From HRBIN16 sp049969495 (GTDB taxonomy: Bacteria; Armatimonadota; HRBIN16): 56,989 nucleotides of DNA. The stretch is taken from positions 1 to 56,989 of the forward strand of contig JBMFOT010000014.1 in the NCBI GenBank assembly GCA_049969495.1, given 5' to 3'. A program made the position numbers and the translations under genes. Below are positions 17,941 to 26,434 of the stretch, piece by piece (position 1 is the stretch's first letter; each line of letters starts with the position of its first letter). The notes beneath the pieces are model-generated. The model did not search any database, was not told where the DNA came from, and worked only from the letters and a program-made list of their open reading frames with translations.

Positions 17941-18616
17941 GAGCGGAAAAGCTCGCCTGTCTGGACGTTTCGGCGCGGACGATAGCCTGAAATGCTTTCA
18001 AAACCCGCGGGTCGTACCGGGTTCCCTGCTCAGCCTCCATCTGTTCCGCTACCTGCAGGCGCAAGGAAGCATTATCCAGGTCTCTCCCGCGCAGCGCGTC
18101 CGCGTAATCACCAACGACATGCAAGATTCGCGACGCCAGGGGGATTTCCTCTCCTTGCAACCCATCGGGATAGCCGCTGCCGTCCCAGTTTTCGTGGTGA
18201 TGCCTTATGAGCACGCCCAATCGCGCCAGCGAGGGAACTTGCTCCACCATCCTCTGGCTCAACACGCTGTGCAGTTTTAACACCTCTTCCTCATCGCCGG
18301 TGAGAGGTTCCCCTTTGTTCAGGATGCCGTATGGGATGCTTACCTTGCCGATTTCCTGCAATAGCGCGGCAAACTCGATATCACGAACCGTTCGAGCCGG
18401 AAGTCCAAGCCGCCACGCAATTTGTGTTGCGTAATACGCTCGCAAGGGTGCACTGCCGGTGGTACCGAGCTCCCGAATCTCCACCGCTCGCGCCAGCGCC
18501 TGCAGACCCTGCCGGTAGTCGCGGCGGATTTGCCCGGGCAACCACAGCAGGGCGTAGTAGCACAAAAAGGCGACGCTACCCATGACGACGATATATACGA
18601 AAGTGGTAAAGTTCAT
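17924..18616 (-). CDS. HD-GYP-like protein with degenerate HD motif
   Basis: A 230-residue protein with one N-terminal membrane span (FTTFVYIVVMGSVAFLCYYALL) and a cytoplasmic HD-GYP-type domain. The diagnostic HHENWDGSGYPDGLQGEEIPLASRI is intact. The first metal-binding motif, normally HDIGK, reads QEIGK, so both the His and the Asp are replaced. A c-di-GMP phosphodiesterase needs those ligands, so it may be inactive and act as a binding or regulatory subunit. It overlaps the intact HD-GYP gene upstream by 4 bases (ATGA), which suggests that the two proteins work together. Confidence 0.85.
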   Translation of the reverse strand: MNFTTFVYIVVMGSVAFLCYYALLWLPGQIRRDYRQGLQALARAVEIRELGTTGSAPLRAYYATQIAWRLGLPARTVRDIEFAALLQEIGKVSIPYGILNKGEPLTGDEEEVLKLHSVLSQRMVEQVPSLARLGVLIRHHHENWDGSGYPDGLQGEEIPLASRILHVVGDYADALRGRDLDNASLRLQVAEQMEAEQGTRYDPRVLKAFQAIVRAETSRQASFSAHERYA

Positions 18617-19962
18617 GCTACCGCTTGCCTCGCCATTATCGATGCGGCGTGTTTTGCGTGCTCAACGCCGAATTCGCCTGCAGCCAGTGCCTCGATAAAG
18701 GCTTTGACCACCTCGGGATGAAACTGCGTGCCCGCGCCCTTCTGTAGTTCCGCAATGGCTTCCGGCACCGTCTTAGGCTTCCGGTAGGGACGTTGCTCGC
18801 CCTTCTCATCATCGCCCACCATCGCGTCAAAAGCATCTACCACCGCGATAATATGCGCCTCGATGGGGATTTCACCCAGCTTCAGCCCAAACGGATACCC
18901 CTTTCCATCAGGGCGCTCATGGTGCAACGTAATCCATAGAGCGACCGGTTCGACGTGCTTGATCCCACTAACGACCTCCGCCCCTTTCAGCGGATGGCTG
19001 CGAATCATCTGCCAATCCGACTCGGTGAGTGGGGAGAGTTTATTCAGCACCGCCTCGTCCACTCCCACCTTACCCAGGTCGTGCAGAGCTGCCGCCTCAG
19101 GTAGAAGCTCAATATGACGCGCCGGCACGCCCAGTCGGGTGGCTACGCTAATCGCCATCTGGCTGACACGCTGCAGATGCCCCGAAGTATAGGGATGAGC
19201 GTGTTGAACCAGTAAGCCCAGCGCTCGGATGGTCTCGCGGTAATTTCGTATCTGCTGGATGCGCTGCCGGAAGCATTCTCGCGCCGCCAGGAAGGGTACC
19301 GCAACCAGAACGAAACCGGCAACATGATAGGTACGCAGCAGCAGTATCAGCAAAATGGACAGAGGCATCACCAGAATGTAGGTGGGTAAGACGATGCGCA
19401 ACATGTGCTGCCAGATATTCGGCAACGATTCCCGATTATACAACGCACCGGCTACCGATACCAGCAAAGCGTTGACCATCAAATAGATTACCGCTGCCAG
19501 TGTCAACGCCAGCAAGGTGTGTATGGTCAGGAAGCCCGTTGCGCCAGCGTTGCACCAGTGGTAGACCATTCCAGCAGCTCCTGCGCTAATGGCGGACTGA
19601 GCGGCATTAAATAGCCCCCAGCGCAGGCGGTGACGCAGGGGATAGGAGCGGTTCAGTAATACTCCAGCCAGCAGTGTGGGTAGGCTGTCTACTGCCATAG
19701 CGGGTACTGTGCCGTACATAGCGATAACGGTACAGACGATGGGAAATCCCAGCGTCACCTGAGTGCCGCCATGCAACAGGGAAACCGGCAACATTTCAGT
19801 TGCCACAGCGAACAGCAAGATCATCAATGCGCCTACTGGCAACCACTGTGCCGGCGGCGTACTCGACATGAGCACCAGAGCCAGTCCTGCCGCTATCAGG
19901 ATGATACCGCGATGATAATAGCGTACCAGAAAACTGCTCCACCTTGGGGGGATCTCCCACAT
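18613..19962 (-). CDS. Membrane HD-GYP phosphohydrolase (probable c-di-GMP phosphodiesterase)
   Basis: A 449-residue protein with about seven hydrophobic spans in residues 15-245, resembling MASE-type sensors. The cytoplasmic HD-GYP domain has the intact ligand set: HAHPYTSGHLQRV, ALHDLGKVGV, RSHPLKGAEV and HHERPDGKGYPFGL. Such proteins hydrolyse c-di-GMP to GMP. GGAG lies 7 bases before the ATG. It is translationally coupled to the degenerate paralogue downstream. With the CBS-GGDEF protein at 14158 it could balance a local c-di-GMP circuit, although that link is inference. Confidence 0.92.
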   Translation of the reverse strand: MWEIPPRWSSFLVRYYHRGIILIAAGLALVLMSSTPPAQWLPVGALMILLFAVATEMLPVSLLHGGTQVTLGFPIVCTVIAMYGTVPAMAVDSLPTLLAGVLLNRSYPLRHRLRWGLFNAAQSAISAGAAGMVYHWCNAGATGFLTIHTLLALTLAAVIYLMVNALLVSVAGALYNRESLPNIWQHMLRIVLPTYILVMPLSILLILLLRTYHVAGFVLVAVPFLAARECFRQRIQQIRNYRETIRALGLLVQHAHPYTSGHLQRVSQMAISVATRLGVPARHIELLPEAAALHDLGKVGVDEAVLNKLSPLTESDWQMIRSHPLKGAEVVSGIKHVEPVALWITLHHERPDGKGYPFGLKLGEIPIEAHIIAVVDAFDAMVGDDEKGEQRPYRKPKTVPEAIAELQKGAGTQFHPEVVKAFIEALAAGEFGVEHAKHAASIMARQAVA

Positions 19963-20027
19963 GACCGTTCTCCTTTAGTTCCCACGAGCCTGTTGGGGTC
20001 AGCAGCGTCGGCGGGCGGGGGCACACT

Positions 20028-20144
20028 CTAGTAGCTAGCCGAAGGTGGTGGTGGCGGTTTGGGTGGCGGATAGATCTCTAATTTCGCGCCGTAGGTAGTA
20101 GCCCATACCACCAGGAACAACAACATGGTAAGCCAGTACTTCAC
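20028..20144 (-). CDS. 38-residue membrane or secreted peptide with a proline-rich tail
   Basis: A GTG start at 20144 has GGAGG exactly 9 bases upstream. The peptide begins with a short positive end and a hydrophobic stretch (KYWLTMLLFLVVWATTYG). It ends LEIYPPPKPPPPPSASY. It could be a single-pass membrane peptide with a periplasmic polyproline tail, or a secreted one. It lies just upstream of the two HD-GYP genes on the same strand, 65 bases before the larger one. No family is recognised. The ideal ribosome site and patterned composition support a real gene. Confidence 0.5.
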   Translation of the reverse strand: MKYWLTMLLFLVVWATTYGAKLEIYPPPKPPPPPSASY

Positions 20145-20269
20145 TGAGAGCGACCTCCATTAGTGTTCCGTTCGCGCCGCTAAGCGAACAGACACTCACT
20201 CCGCTTCTGTGCCACCTCAGCCCGCACGACGCTGCTGGCTGCAACAGGCTCTATGCAGTTGTCTGGAGG

Positions 20270-20953
20270 CTACTCGTCTCGAAGTGCCGCCGTCCGGCGA
20301 TTCAATGCGTCAAGCACCGCATTGACCACAGCGCGGTTCAAATCGTTACGTATCAATGCCGAGCCGGTGAGAACGTCCTCGCCGTACTGTGAAAGCATGT
20401 TGACGACGGCAACCACAATCTGTCTGCCCGCTACCGTCACATTGGGATTGATGTCCTCCACTGCAATCTGGTCCGGCATATTGCAGGCTTGTTCCACAGC
20501 ACGCACCGTAGCGTTGGCGATTAAACGCAGCTGGTTGGACTGGCTTCCCTGTCCGGCAGCTTGTCCGGTAAAAGTCTCGGCACCGCGCTGTAGATGCACG
20601 GTGGCTTCTGCCTTTGTGCCATTGATGGTGAGTTCTACGTCGGCAACGCGGAGACGGTTTCGCATGGAGCGCAACAAGGCGCCCTCCATCTGGGCGACGC
20701 TAATCTTGCGGTGGTCCACGACAATCCCGTGGGATGCCAATAGAGCCGATTCGATATCCCGTACCACCTGCTTGGGCGAACGACCTGAGGAGACCAGCAC
20801 ATGAATCTCCTGTATCGCTCCGTTCTTGTCCACAACCACACGTGCCGAGAGGACATCGCGCAATTGGCGAATTACTTTCTCGACCTGTTCCGCAGACACC
20901 TGTCCGATCGTGCCCTTGCTTGTTGCCTGTTCCCCTGTCGGCTGGTGGGACAA
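20270..20953 (-). CDS. Conserved protein sharing a domain with the CBS-GGDEF protein
   Basis: A 227-residue soluble protein. Residues ~20-85 (VEKVIRQLRDVLSARVVVDKNG...IHVLVSSGRSPKQVVRDIESALLA...VDHRKISVAQ) resemble a widespread uncharacterised domain. Residues ~95-225 form an alpha/beta domain (VADVELTINGTKAEATVHL...NATVRAVEQ...VVAVVNML...NLNR-like AVVNAVLDALNR). This part aligns by eye with the C-terminus of the diguanylate cyclase at 14158-15456. The repeated strand pattern recalls the regulatory domain of 2-isopropylmalate synthase, but that is a loose resemblance. Function is unknown. Confidence 0.75.
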   Translation of the reverse strand: MSHQPTGEQATSKGTIGQVSAEQVEKVIRQLRDVLSARVVVDKNGAIQEIHVLVSSGRSPKQVVRDIESALLASHGIVVDHRKISVAQMEGALLRSMRNRLRVADVELTINGTKAEATVHLQRGAETFTGQAAGQGSQSNQLRLIANATVRAVEQACNMPDQIAVEDINPNVTVAGRQIVVAVVNMLSQYGEDVLTGSALIRNDLNRAVVNAVLDALNRRTAALRDE

Positions 20954-21005
20954 CCTAATCCCCCCTCAGGCAGGTGTTACCTGAAATACAACTACTCCCT
21001 TTCTC

Positions 21006-21040
21006 ACACCACGACCGCAATATTACTGGGGTTGTGGTGT
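21006..21040. promoter_or_regulatory. 7-base inverted repeat upstream of the sugar-uptake genes
   Basis: ACACCAC (21006-21012) and GTGGTGT (21034-21040) are perfect complements separated by 21 bases. They lie in the divergent region before the sugar-binding lipoprotein gene. A two-site operator is possible. A hairpin with T-run (AAGCAG 21070-21075, CTGCTT 21089-21094, then ATTTTT) follows. Confidence 0.3.
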
Positions 21041-21221
21041 TATTGTAACGTACTCTGCTTCTATATTGCAAGCAGATGCCCCTGTTTCCTGCTTATTTTT
21101 GCATGTTGGAAAGAAATTCCTCTTTAAGAGCATATAAAGGGCGCACACGTCGGCGCAGGAAGCCTCTGCCTGAAGGGCAAAATGTAAGGTGTGACTTCAT
21201 GCGCGAAGGGAGGTATTACCC

Positions 21222-22274
21222 ATGCATTCGCGATTATGCTGGTTTGGACTTATCCTGATTATCGCTCTGGCGGGATGCGCTCGGAAAAGCGCAACTCCAC
21301 CATCGCCGTCGCAAAGCGGCACGCCACAGCGAACCTTCCGGTTTGCGGTCATCCCCAAGCAACTGGACAACCCCGTGTTCAACTACGCGAAAATGGGTGC
21401 GCTGGGCGCCGCCGCCAAACTGGGCAACGTGGAGGTGTACTGGAACGCGCCGGAGACGAACGACGAAGCCAAGCAGGCACAAATCTTTGAGACCTACGTA
21501 CGCCAGAAGGTGGACGGCATCGCCGTTTCCTGCGTGAACGCCGAAATTATGCGCCGTGTGATCGATAAGGCGGTAGAGCAGGGCATTCCGGTGGTGACAT
21601 GGGATAGTGACTCGCCGAAGAGCAAACGCCAGGCGTTTTTCGGGATGGATGACTACGAAGCGGGCAAGACCATCGGCGAGGAACTGGCAAAACTGATCGG
21701 CGGCAAAGGAAAGGTGGCTATCTTGTCGGGCGTGCAGGGCGCACAGAACCTGACCACGCGCATTCAGGGCGTGCAGGATGCTCTCAAAGCCTACCCCGGT
21801 ATTCGCGTCGTGACCACCGTCTACTGCAACGACGACGCCACACGCGCCGAATCGCTCATTAACAGCGTGATGCAGCAACACCCCGACCTCGCCGGCTGGG
21901 CGATGGTGGGCGGATGGCCCCTGTTCACCAAAACCGGGCTGAGCGGCATTAAGCCGGGCGTGACGAAAGTGGTTGCGGTAGACCCGCTGGAAGGTAACCC
22001 GTGGACATGGATTGAGAAGGGCTACGTGCAGGTATGCATCGGGCAGAAGGTGTTCGACTGGGGAGCCAAGAGTGTGGAGATGCTGTATAACCTCGCACAG
22101 GGCAAGGGCATTCCGCAAGCGGATGAGAAAGGCTTTGTGAACTCGGGGCTGGACATCGTGGTACTGGACAGAACGAAGTTCCAAGACCCCTCGCGCTACA
22201 TCTCGCTGGAAGATTACAAGAAGATGTTCGAACAGCGCAAACAGGAGGCGCAGGGTATCGAAGCGAAACAGTGA
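21222..22274 (+). CDS. Ribose-type sugar ABC transporter substrate-binding lipoprotein
   Basis: A 350-residue periplasmic-binding protein of the RbsB/peripla_BP_4 type. A signal peptide ends in a lipobox (LAGC, Cys ~20), so it should be lipid-anchored. The pattern FRFAVIPKQLDNPVFNYAKMGA...VDGIAVSCVN...VVTWDSDSPKSKRQAFFG is typical of sugar-binding members. The closing GYVQVCIGQKVFDWG segment belongs to the C-lobe. GGGAGG lies before the ATG. No RbsC-type permease or RbsA-type ATPase is nearby, so it must pair with components elsewhere or serve as a sensor. Confidence 0.9.
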   Translation: MHSRLCWFGLILIIALAGCARKSATPPSPSQSGTPQRTFRFAVIPKQLDNPVFNYAKMGALGAAAKLGNVEVYWNAPETNDEAKQAQIFETYVRQKVDGIAVSCVNAEIMRRVIDKAVEQGIPVVTWDSDSPKSKRQAFFGMDDYEAGKTIGEELAKLIGGKGKVAILSGVQGAQNLTTRIQGVQDALKAYPGIRVVTTVYCNDDATRAESLINSVMQQHPDLAGWAMVGGWPLFTKTGLSGIKPGVTKVVAVDPLEGNPWTWIEKGYVQVCIGQKVFDWGAKSVEMLYNLAQGKGIPQADEKGFVNSGLDIVVLDRTKFQDPSRYISLEDYKKMFEQRKQEAQGIEAKQ

Positions 22275-22301
22275 GCCTACTACAAGAAGGAGGAGAAAAA
22301 A

Positions 22302-23111
22302 GTGGCGAAGATCGGCGTAATCCACTATAACTGGCCCGGCTTTTCGTTCGAAGAGTTCCTGCGGTTCGCGGCGGAGACGGGCTATCAGTACGTGGAATTG
22401 CAAATCGGCGACGTGTGGACGCCGGATACCGATAACCCCGAAGCCAACGCCGAGCGCGTGCGCAAGCTGGTGGAATCGTACGGGCTGAAGGTTTCCGCGT
22501 TGGCGGCAGGCAACGATTTCTTGCAGACCGATGAGGAAGCCATCCGCTATCAAGTGGAGCGGATGAAGCGAATCTGTGGACTGACCCGCATTCTGCACGA
22601 GGAGGCGGTGGTGCGCAGTGAGGGCGGCGCGCCCAAAGAGAGCGTCCCGCGTCAGAAGTGGCTAGATGCGCTCACAGAGTGCTTCCGGCGATGCCTTGAC
22701 TTCGTGGACAAGATGGGCGTCGCACTGGCAATCGATAATCACGGTTACATCACCAACGACTACACCATTTTGTATATGCTACTGCAACGGCTAAACCATC
22801 CGCTGGTCGGCACCAATCTGGACACCATGAACTACCGCTGGTACGGGCACGACCTGCAGGTGTGCAAACGCATCTACGAGCTGATGGCTCCATACGCAAA
22901 GCACACGCACTTTAAAGACGGCTTCGGCAGTCTCGCGGAGTACCGCGGCGCCGCGCTGGGCGACGGCGAGATAGACCTTCTGCACGCGCTGGACTGTTTG
23001 AAACGCGCCGGCTACAACGGCGTCTACTGTGCGGAGTATGAGGGTCCCGAAGCCGCTGGTGGTGTCGGCTACGCGAAGTGCTATCGCTGGCTGAAGGAGC
23101 ACGTGGGATAG
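22302..23111 (+). CDS. Sugar phosphate isomerase/epimerase (xylose isomerase-like TIM barrel)
   Basis: A 269-residue member of the AP endonuclease family 2/xylose isomerase-like barrel fold. Metal-site residues expected of the family appear at GYQYVELQIGD, VALAIDNHGY, VGTNLDTMN, AKHTHFKDGF and GVYCAEYEG. These enzymes isomerise or epimerise keto sugars or act on inositol derivatives. The substrate is not readable. The GTG start has AAGGAGG ~8 bases upstream and lies 27 bases after the binding-protein gene, so they form an operon. Confidence 0.88.
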   Translation: MAKIGVIHYNWPGFSFEEFLRFAAETGYQYVELQIGDVWTPDTDNPEANAERVRKLVESYGLKVSALAAGNDFLQTDEEAIRYQVERMKRICGLTRILHEEAVVRSEGGAPKESVPRQKWLDALTECFRRCLDFVDKMGVALAIDNHGYITNDYTILYMLLQRLNHPLVGTNLDTMNYRWYGHDLQVCKRIYELMAPYAKHTHFKDGFGSLAEYRGAALGDGEIDLLHALDCLKRAGYNGVYCAEYEGPEAAGGVGYAKCYRWLKEHVG

Positions 23112-23126
23112 TCAATGTGACCTTCG

Positions 23127-23152
23127 TGGAGGGCGAGGCCCTGTCCGAGCCG
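23127..23152 (+). repeat. Dispersed repeat B, copy 2
   Basis: TGGAGGGCGAGGCCCTGTCC then GAGCCG, in the 197-base gap between the isomerase gene and the second binding-protein gene. It matches the core at 10792-10817 (minus strand) and 34944-34967. Confidence 0.6.
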
Positions 23153-23308
23153 TCCCCTTTTCGGTCGCGATGGGATGCAACCGTCCATTGGGATGCATAC
23201 GCTCTGCCGCATCTGCAAACCTGCACATCTAAATCGTTTAAGTGGAGGATTTCGGCTACGGCAAGCAGAATGTTAAAGGCGCAATACCCTTCTGGAGCGT
23301 AGAAGACG

Positions 23309-24634
23309 ATGCGCTTTCCGTATGGACCCGCGGCACTGAGTATGCTCATTCTGTCCATTCTTTCAGGGGCGTGGCTGGCTTTGAATCCGATCCCGCCGAA
23401 GAAAGCCACGCTGGTGATGTGGACGTTTGCCAAAACACACTACGACGCCTATAAGCAGGCAATCCCTTCCTTCGAAGCCAGGCACCCGGGCGTGAAGGTG
23501 GACCTGCAGCTGGTATCGTGGCAGGCGGTGACCTCGCGTCTGCAGGCTGCCTTCCTCTCCGACCTGGACGTGCCCGACCTGGTGGAGGTGGAAATCAGCG
23601 CGGCAGGCAGCTTCTTCCGGGGACCGCTCAAGGACGTGGGTTTCCTCGACCTGACCGACCGCATCAAAAAATCGGGACTGTACGACCGGATGGTGCAGGC
23701 ACGCTTTGCCCCTTACACCAGCCGCGGGCGTATCTTTGGGCTACCGCATGATGTGCACCCTGTCATGATTGCCTACCGCCGCGACATCTTCGACCAGCTG
23801 GGAATCAATGTGAGCAAAATCCGGACGTGGGACGATTTTATCGAGGTCGGGCGCAAAGTGACCATCCCGGGCAAGCGCTATATGCTGGAGCTGCCCGATA
23901 GCGAGTCCAGCCGCTTCGAGCCTCTGCTTTACCAGCGCGGCGGGGGGCTGTTCGACCCGCAGGGTAACTGCACGATGGACAACGAAATCGCGGTGCAAAC
24001 CATGCTCTTCTATGTGCCTCTCGTGGCAGGTCCCAACCGCATCGCCAGCGATTTGGGAGGCGGGCAAATCTTCACCCGTGCGGTGGAGGATGGCTACTTC
24101 CTGTGCATGATTGCCCCCGACTGGCGTTCCAAGACCATCGAGGTAGACGTTCCCAAGATGCGTGGCAAGATGGCGCTGATGCCCTTGCCTGCCGTGTATC
24201 CAGGTGGCAGACGTACCAGCACCTGGGGAGGCACGATGATAGGCATTACCAAACGTTGTAAATACCCGGACCTGGCATGGGAGCTGGCATTGCATCTGTA
24301 CCTGAATAAAGACGACCTCGCTCAGCGGTTTCGCGATACCAACATTTTGCCTGCGCTGAAAGAGGCATGGGATCACCCCGCGTACGACGAACCCCGCCCT
24401 TACTGGAGCAACCAGCCGCTGGGCAGATTGTACGCGAAGCTCGCGCCGGACGTGCCCTTCCAGTACACCAGCCCCTTCGTTGGCACTGCGAAGGGCAAGC
24501 TCAGTGAGGCGTTGGTGGCGTGTGTGCAGTACTACAAGCAGAACGGTGACAAAGGCTTCGAACAGTTCGTGCGTAAACGCCTAAAACAGAGCGCAGATGA
24601 AGTACGAAGACTGATGCGGAGGAACCCTTACTAA
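23309..24634 (+). CDS. Extracellular solute-binding protein, family 1 (carbohydrate ABC transporter)
   Basis: A 441-residue maltose/oligosaccharide-type binding protein. The N-terminal hydrophobic stretch (LSMLILSILSGAWLAL) is a signal peptide or anchor without a lipobox cysteine. The mature start LVMWTFAKTHYDAYKQAIPSF and the EARHPGVKVDLQLV segment are typical of family 1. The C-terminal half has CMIAPDWRSKTIE and GGTMIGITKRCKYPDLAWELA. Its stop TAATG shares bases with the first permease start, so it belongs to the same transporter. Confidence 0.92.
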   Translation: MRFPYGPAALSMLILSILSGAWLALNPIPPKKATLVMWTFAKTHYDAYKQAIPSFEARHPGVKVDLQLVSWQAVTSRLQAAFLSDLDVPDLVEVEISAAGSFFRGPLKDVGFLDLTDRIKKSGLYDRMVQARFAPYTSRGRIFGLPHDVHPVMIAYRRDIFDQLGINVSKIRTWDDFIEVGRKVTIPGKRYMLELPDSESSRFEPLLYQRGGGLFDPQGNCTMDNEIAVQTMLFYVPLVAGPNRIASDLGGGQIFTRAVEDGYFLCMIAPDWRSKTIEVDVPKMRGKMALMPLPAVYPGGRRTSTWGGTMIGITKRCKYPDLAWELALHLYLNKDDLAQRFRDTNILPALKEAWDHPAYDEPRPYWSNQPLGRLYAKLAPDVPFQYTSPFVGTAKGKLSEALVACVQYYKQNGDKGFEQFVRKRLKQSADEVRRLMRRNPY

Positions 24635-25581
24635 TGGCAACACGACCTACCGACATCGCTGTGGCGCCCGCCAGAGCCGTGCGCACCTCGCGCTGGTTCG
24701 TGCTGCAGTACAAGATGGCACCCTATCTGTTCGTTTCTCCGTTCCTGATACTGTTCTTCACCTTTGGCGCATACCCTATCATCAAAAGTTTGATACTCGC
24801 CTTCTACGTTACCAATGGACCCAAGAGCGCCGTGTTTGTGGGGTTGCAGAACTTCATCTTCCTGTTCTCCGACCGCGACTTCCACAAGGCGGTATGGAAC
24901 ACCGCCGTCTTTGCCTTCTGGTCGGTGTTCTTGCAGTTACCCTTAAGTTTGGGCTTGGCTTTGTTATTGAACAGCCGCTGGGTGCGCGGGCGAGAGATAT
25001 TGCGCCTTGCCTTCTTCTCGCCCAACCTGCTCGGGCAGGTGTTCGTGGGCGTGTTGTTTAGCGTGCTGTTCATCCCACAGTATGGTTTGGTCAACCGTTT
25101 CCTGCATTTCATCGCGGGCGTGCCGCTGGATACCAAGTGGCTGGCGAACCCCAATCTGGTAATGCCCGCTCTGGTGCTGACCTCGCTATGGATGTACGTG
25201 GGGTTCAACATGATTTACTTCCTCGCGGCGTTACAGGCAGTGGACAAAGACCTTTATGAGGCGGCGACGGTGGACGGCGCGAACGCCTGGCACCAGTTCT
25301 GGGCGGTGACCCTGCCTGGAATCAAGCCGGTGGCGGTGTTCGTGCTCGTGATGAGTACCATCGGTTCGTTCCAGCTCTTCGAACTGCCATGGATTATGCT
25401 GAACAACTCTGCCGGTCCCGACCAGGCGGGGCTGACTATCGTGATGTATTTGTATCAGACGGGCTTCGTCACGGGTGATCTGGGTTATGCGTCAACCGTT
25501 GGCTGGACGCTGGCGCTGGGCGTGCTGATCATCAGCCTGTTCCAGATGCGCGTGACGGGCGCGTGGAAGGGGAGCGAGTGA
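24634..25581 (+). CDS. Carbohydrate ABC transporter permease, MalF type
   Basis: A 315-residue inner-membrane permease with six predicted spans. The EAA loop that docks the ATPase reads YEAATVDGANAWHQFWAVTLPGIKP. It overlaps the binding-protein stop and the next permease, so all three are translationally coupled. No ATPase gene follows. Family systems often share one MsmX/UgpC-like ATPase encoded elsewhere. Confidence 0.94.
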   Translation: MATRPTDIAVAPARAVRTSRWFVLQYKMAPYLFVSPFLILFFTFGAYPIIKSLILAFYVTNGPKSAVFVGLQNFIFLFSDRDFHKAVWNTAVFAFWSVFLQLPLSLGLALLLNSRWVRGREILRLAFFSPNLLGQVFVGVLFSVLFIPQYGLVNRFLHFIAGVPLDTKWLANPNLVMPALVLTSLWMYVGFNMIYFLAALQAVDKDLYEAATVDGANAWHQFWAVTLPGIKPVAVFVLVMSTIGSFQLFELPWIMLNNSAGPDQAGLTIVMYLYQTGFVTGDLGYASTVGWTLALGVLIISLFQMRVTGAWKGSE

Positions 25582-26402
25582 TGAAGACCTTTTACCGAAT
25601 CGTTCGACTACTGGTCAACCTGTTTCTGCTGGCGTTTGCCGCATTGACCCTGACGCCCATGGTATGGCTGCTGGCGGCGACGTTGAAATCGCCCGATGAC
25701 CTGTTCAGCTACACCTTCTTCGCGCCGCGAATCAGCACGTTCAACTTCCGTGACCTGTTCAGCACCGTGCCCTTCCATCGCTACATGCTCAACAGCATCT
25801 TCGTCGCCAGCACGATGGTTATCGTTCAGCTCTTCTTCTCCTCACTGGCGGGGTTTGCGCTGGCGAAATATGACTTCAAAGGCAAAAAGCCTATCATGAT
25901 CCTGATGCTTTCCACCATGATGTTGCCCAGTCAGGTGCTGATGGCGCCGCTGTATGAGCTGATTTACCGGCTGGGGCTGGTGGATAGCTACGCAGGGCTT
26001 ATTGTGCCGGGTGCGGTCAGCGTGTTCGGCATCTTCCTGTTCCGTCAGTCTATCCTGCAGGTTCCCGACGAGCTGCTGCACGCCGCGCGTATCGACGGCT
26101 GTTCGGAGTTTCGCATCTACTGGGACATTGTGATGCCCGTATCCCGCCCGATGGTCGGTGCGTTCTGCCTGATTTCCTTTATGGGCACGTGGAACAGCTT
26201 CCTCTGGCCCCAGATTATCCTGCACAAGACGGAGCGTTTCACCCTGCCCATCGCGCTGAACCAGCTGGTGGGTCTCTATCAGCAGCAGTACGGCACGCTG
26301 ATGGCAGGCACTTTTCTGAGCGTGCTACCGGTGATTATCCTGTTCATGCTGCTGCAGAAGGAGTTTATCGCGGGATTGACAGCAGGAGCAGTCAAGGGAT
26401 AG
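25581..26402 (+). CDS. Carbohydrate ABC transporter permease, MalG type
   Basis: A 273-residue partner permease with six spans. The EAA loop reads LLHAARIDGCSEFRIYWDIVMPVSRP. The ATG at 25581 overlaps the preceding stop as TGATG and has GGGGAG 7 bases upstream. A longer frame from 25563 is less likely. The C-terminus QKEFIAGLTAGAVKG is the usual family ending. A hairpin terminator follows at 26407-26429. Confidence 0.94.
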   Translation: MKTFYRIVRLLVNLFLLAFAALTLTPMVWLLAATLKSPDDLFSYTFFAPRISTFNFRDLFSTVPFHRYMLNSIFVASTMVIVQLFFSSLAGFALAKYDFKGKKPIMILMLSTMMLPSQVLMAPLYELIYRLGLVDSYAGLIVPGAVSVFGIFLFRQSILQVPDELLHAARIDGCSEFRIYWDIVMPVSRPMVGAFCLISFMGTWNSFLWPQIILHKTERFTLPIALNQLVGLYQQQYGTLMAGTFLSVLPVIILFMLLQKEFIAGLTAGAVKG

Positions 26403-26406
26403 GTCA

Positions 26407-26429
26407 GCGGGACGCGCAGGGCGTCCCGC
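26407..26429. terminator. Hairpin between the convergent permease and isomerase genes
   Basis: GCGGGACGC (26407-26415) and GCGTCCCGC (26421-26429) form a perfect 9-base stem with a 5-base loop. No long T-run follows. Its place between convergent stops suggests a bidirectional terminator. Confidence 0.55.
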
Positions 26430-26434
26430 CCCAT

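Noticed and set aside
20035..20244. 69-codon frame overlapping the 38-residue peptide
   Set aside because: It has no ribosome site and random-looking composition. The overlapping GTG frame has an ideal ribosome site and patterned sequence.
21070..21100. AAGCAG/CTGCTT hairpin followed by ATTTTT, like an intrinsic terminator
   Set aside because: No plus-strand gene ends before it and the stem is only 6 bases with a 13-base loop. It could be part of a leader but is not strong enough to call.
21234..22598. 454-codon frame antisense to the ribose-type binding protein and isomerase genes
   Set aside because: The sense frames have signal peptide, lipobox and family motifs. The antisense translation has none.
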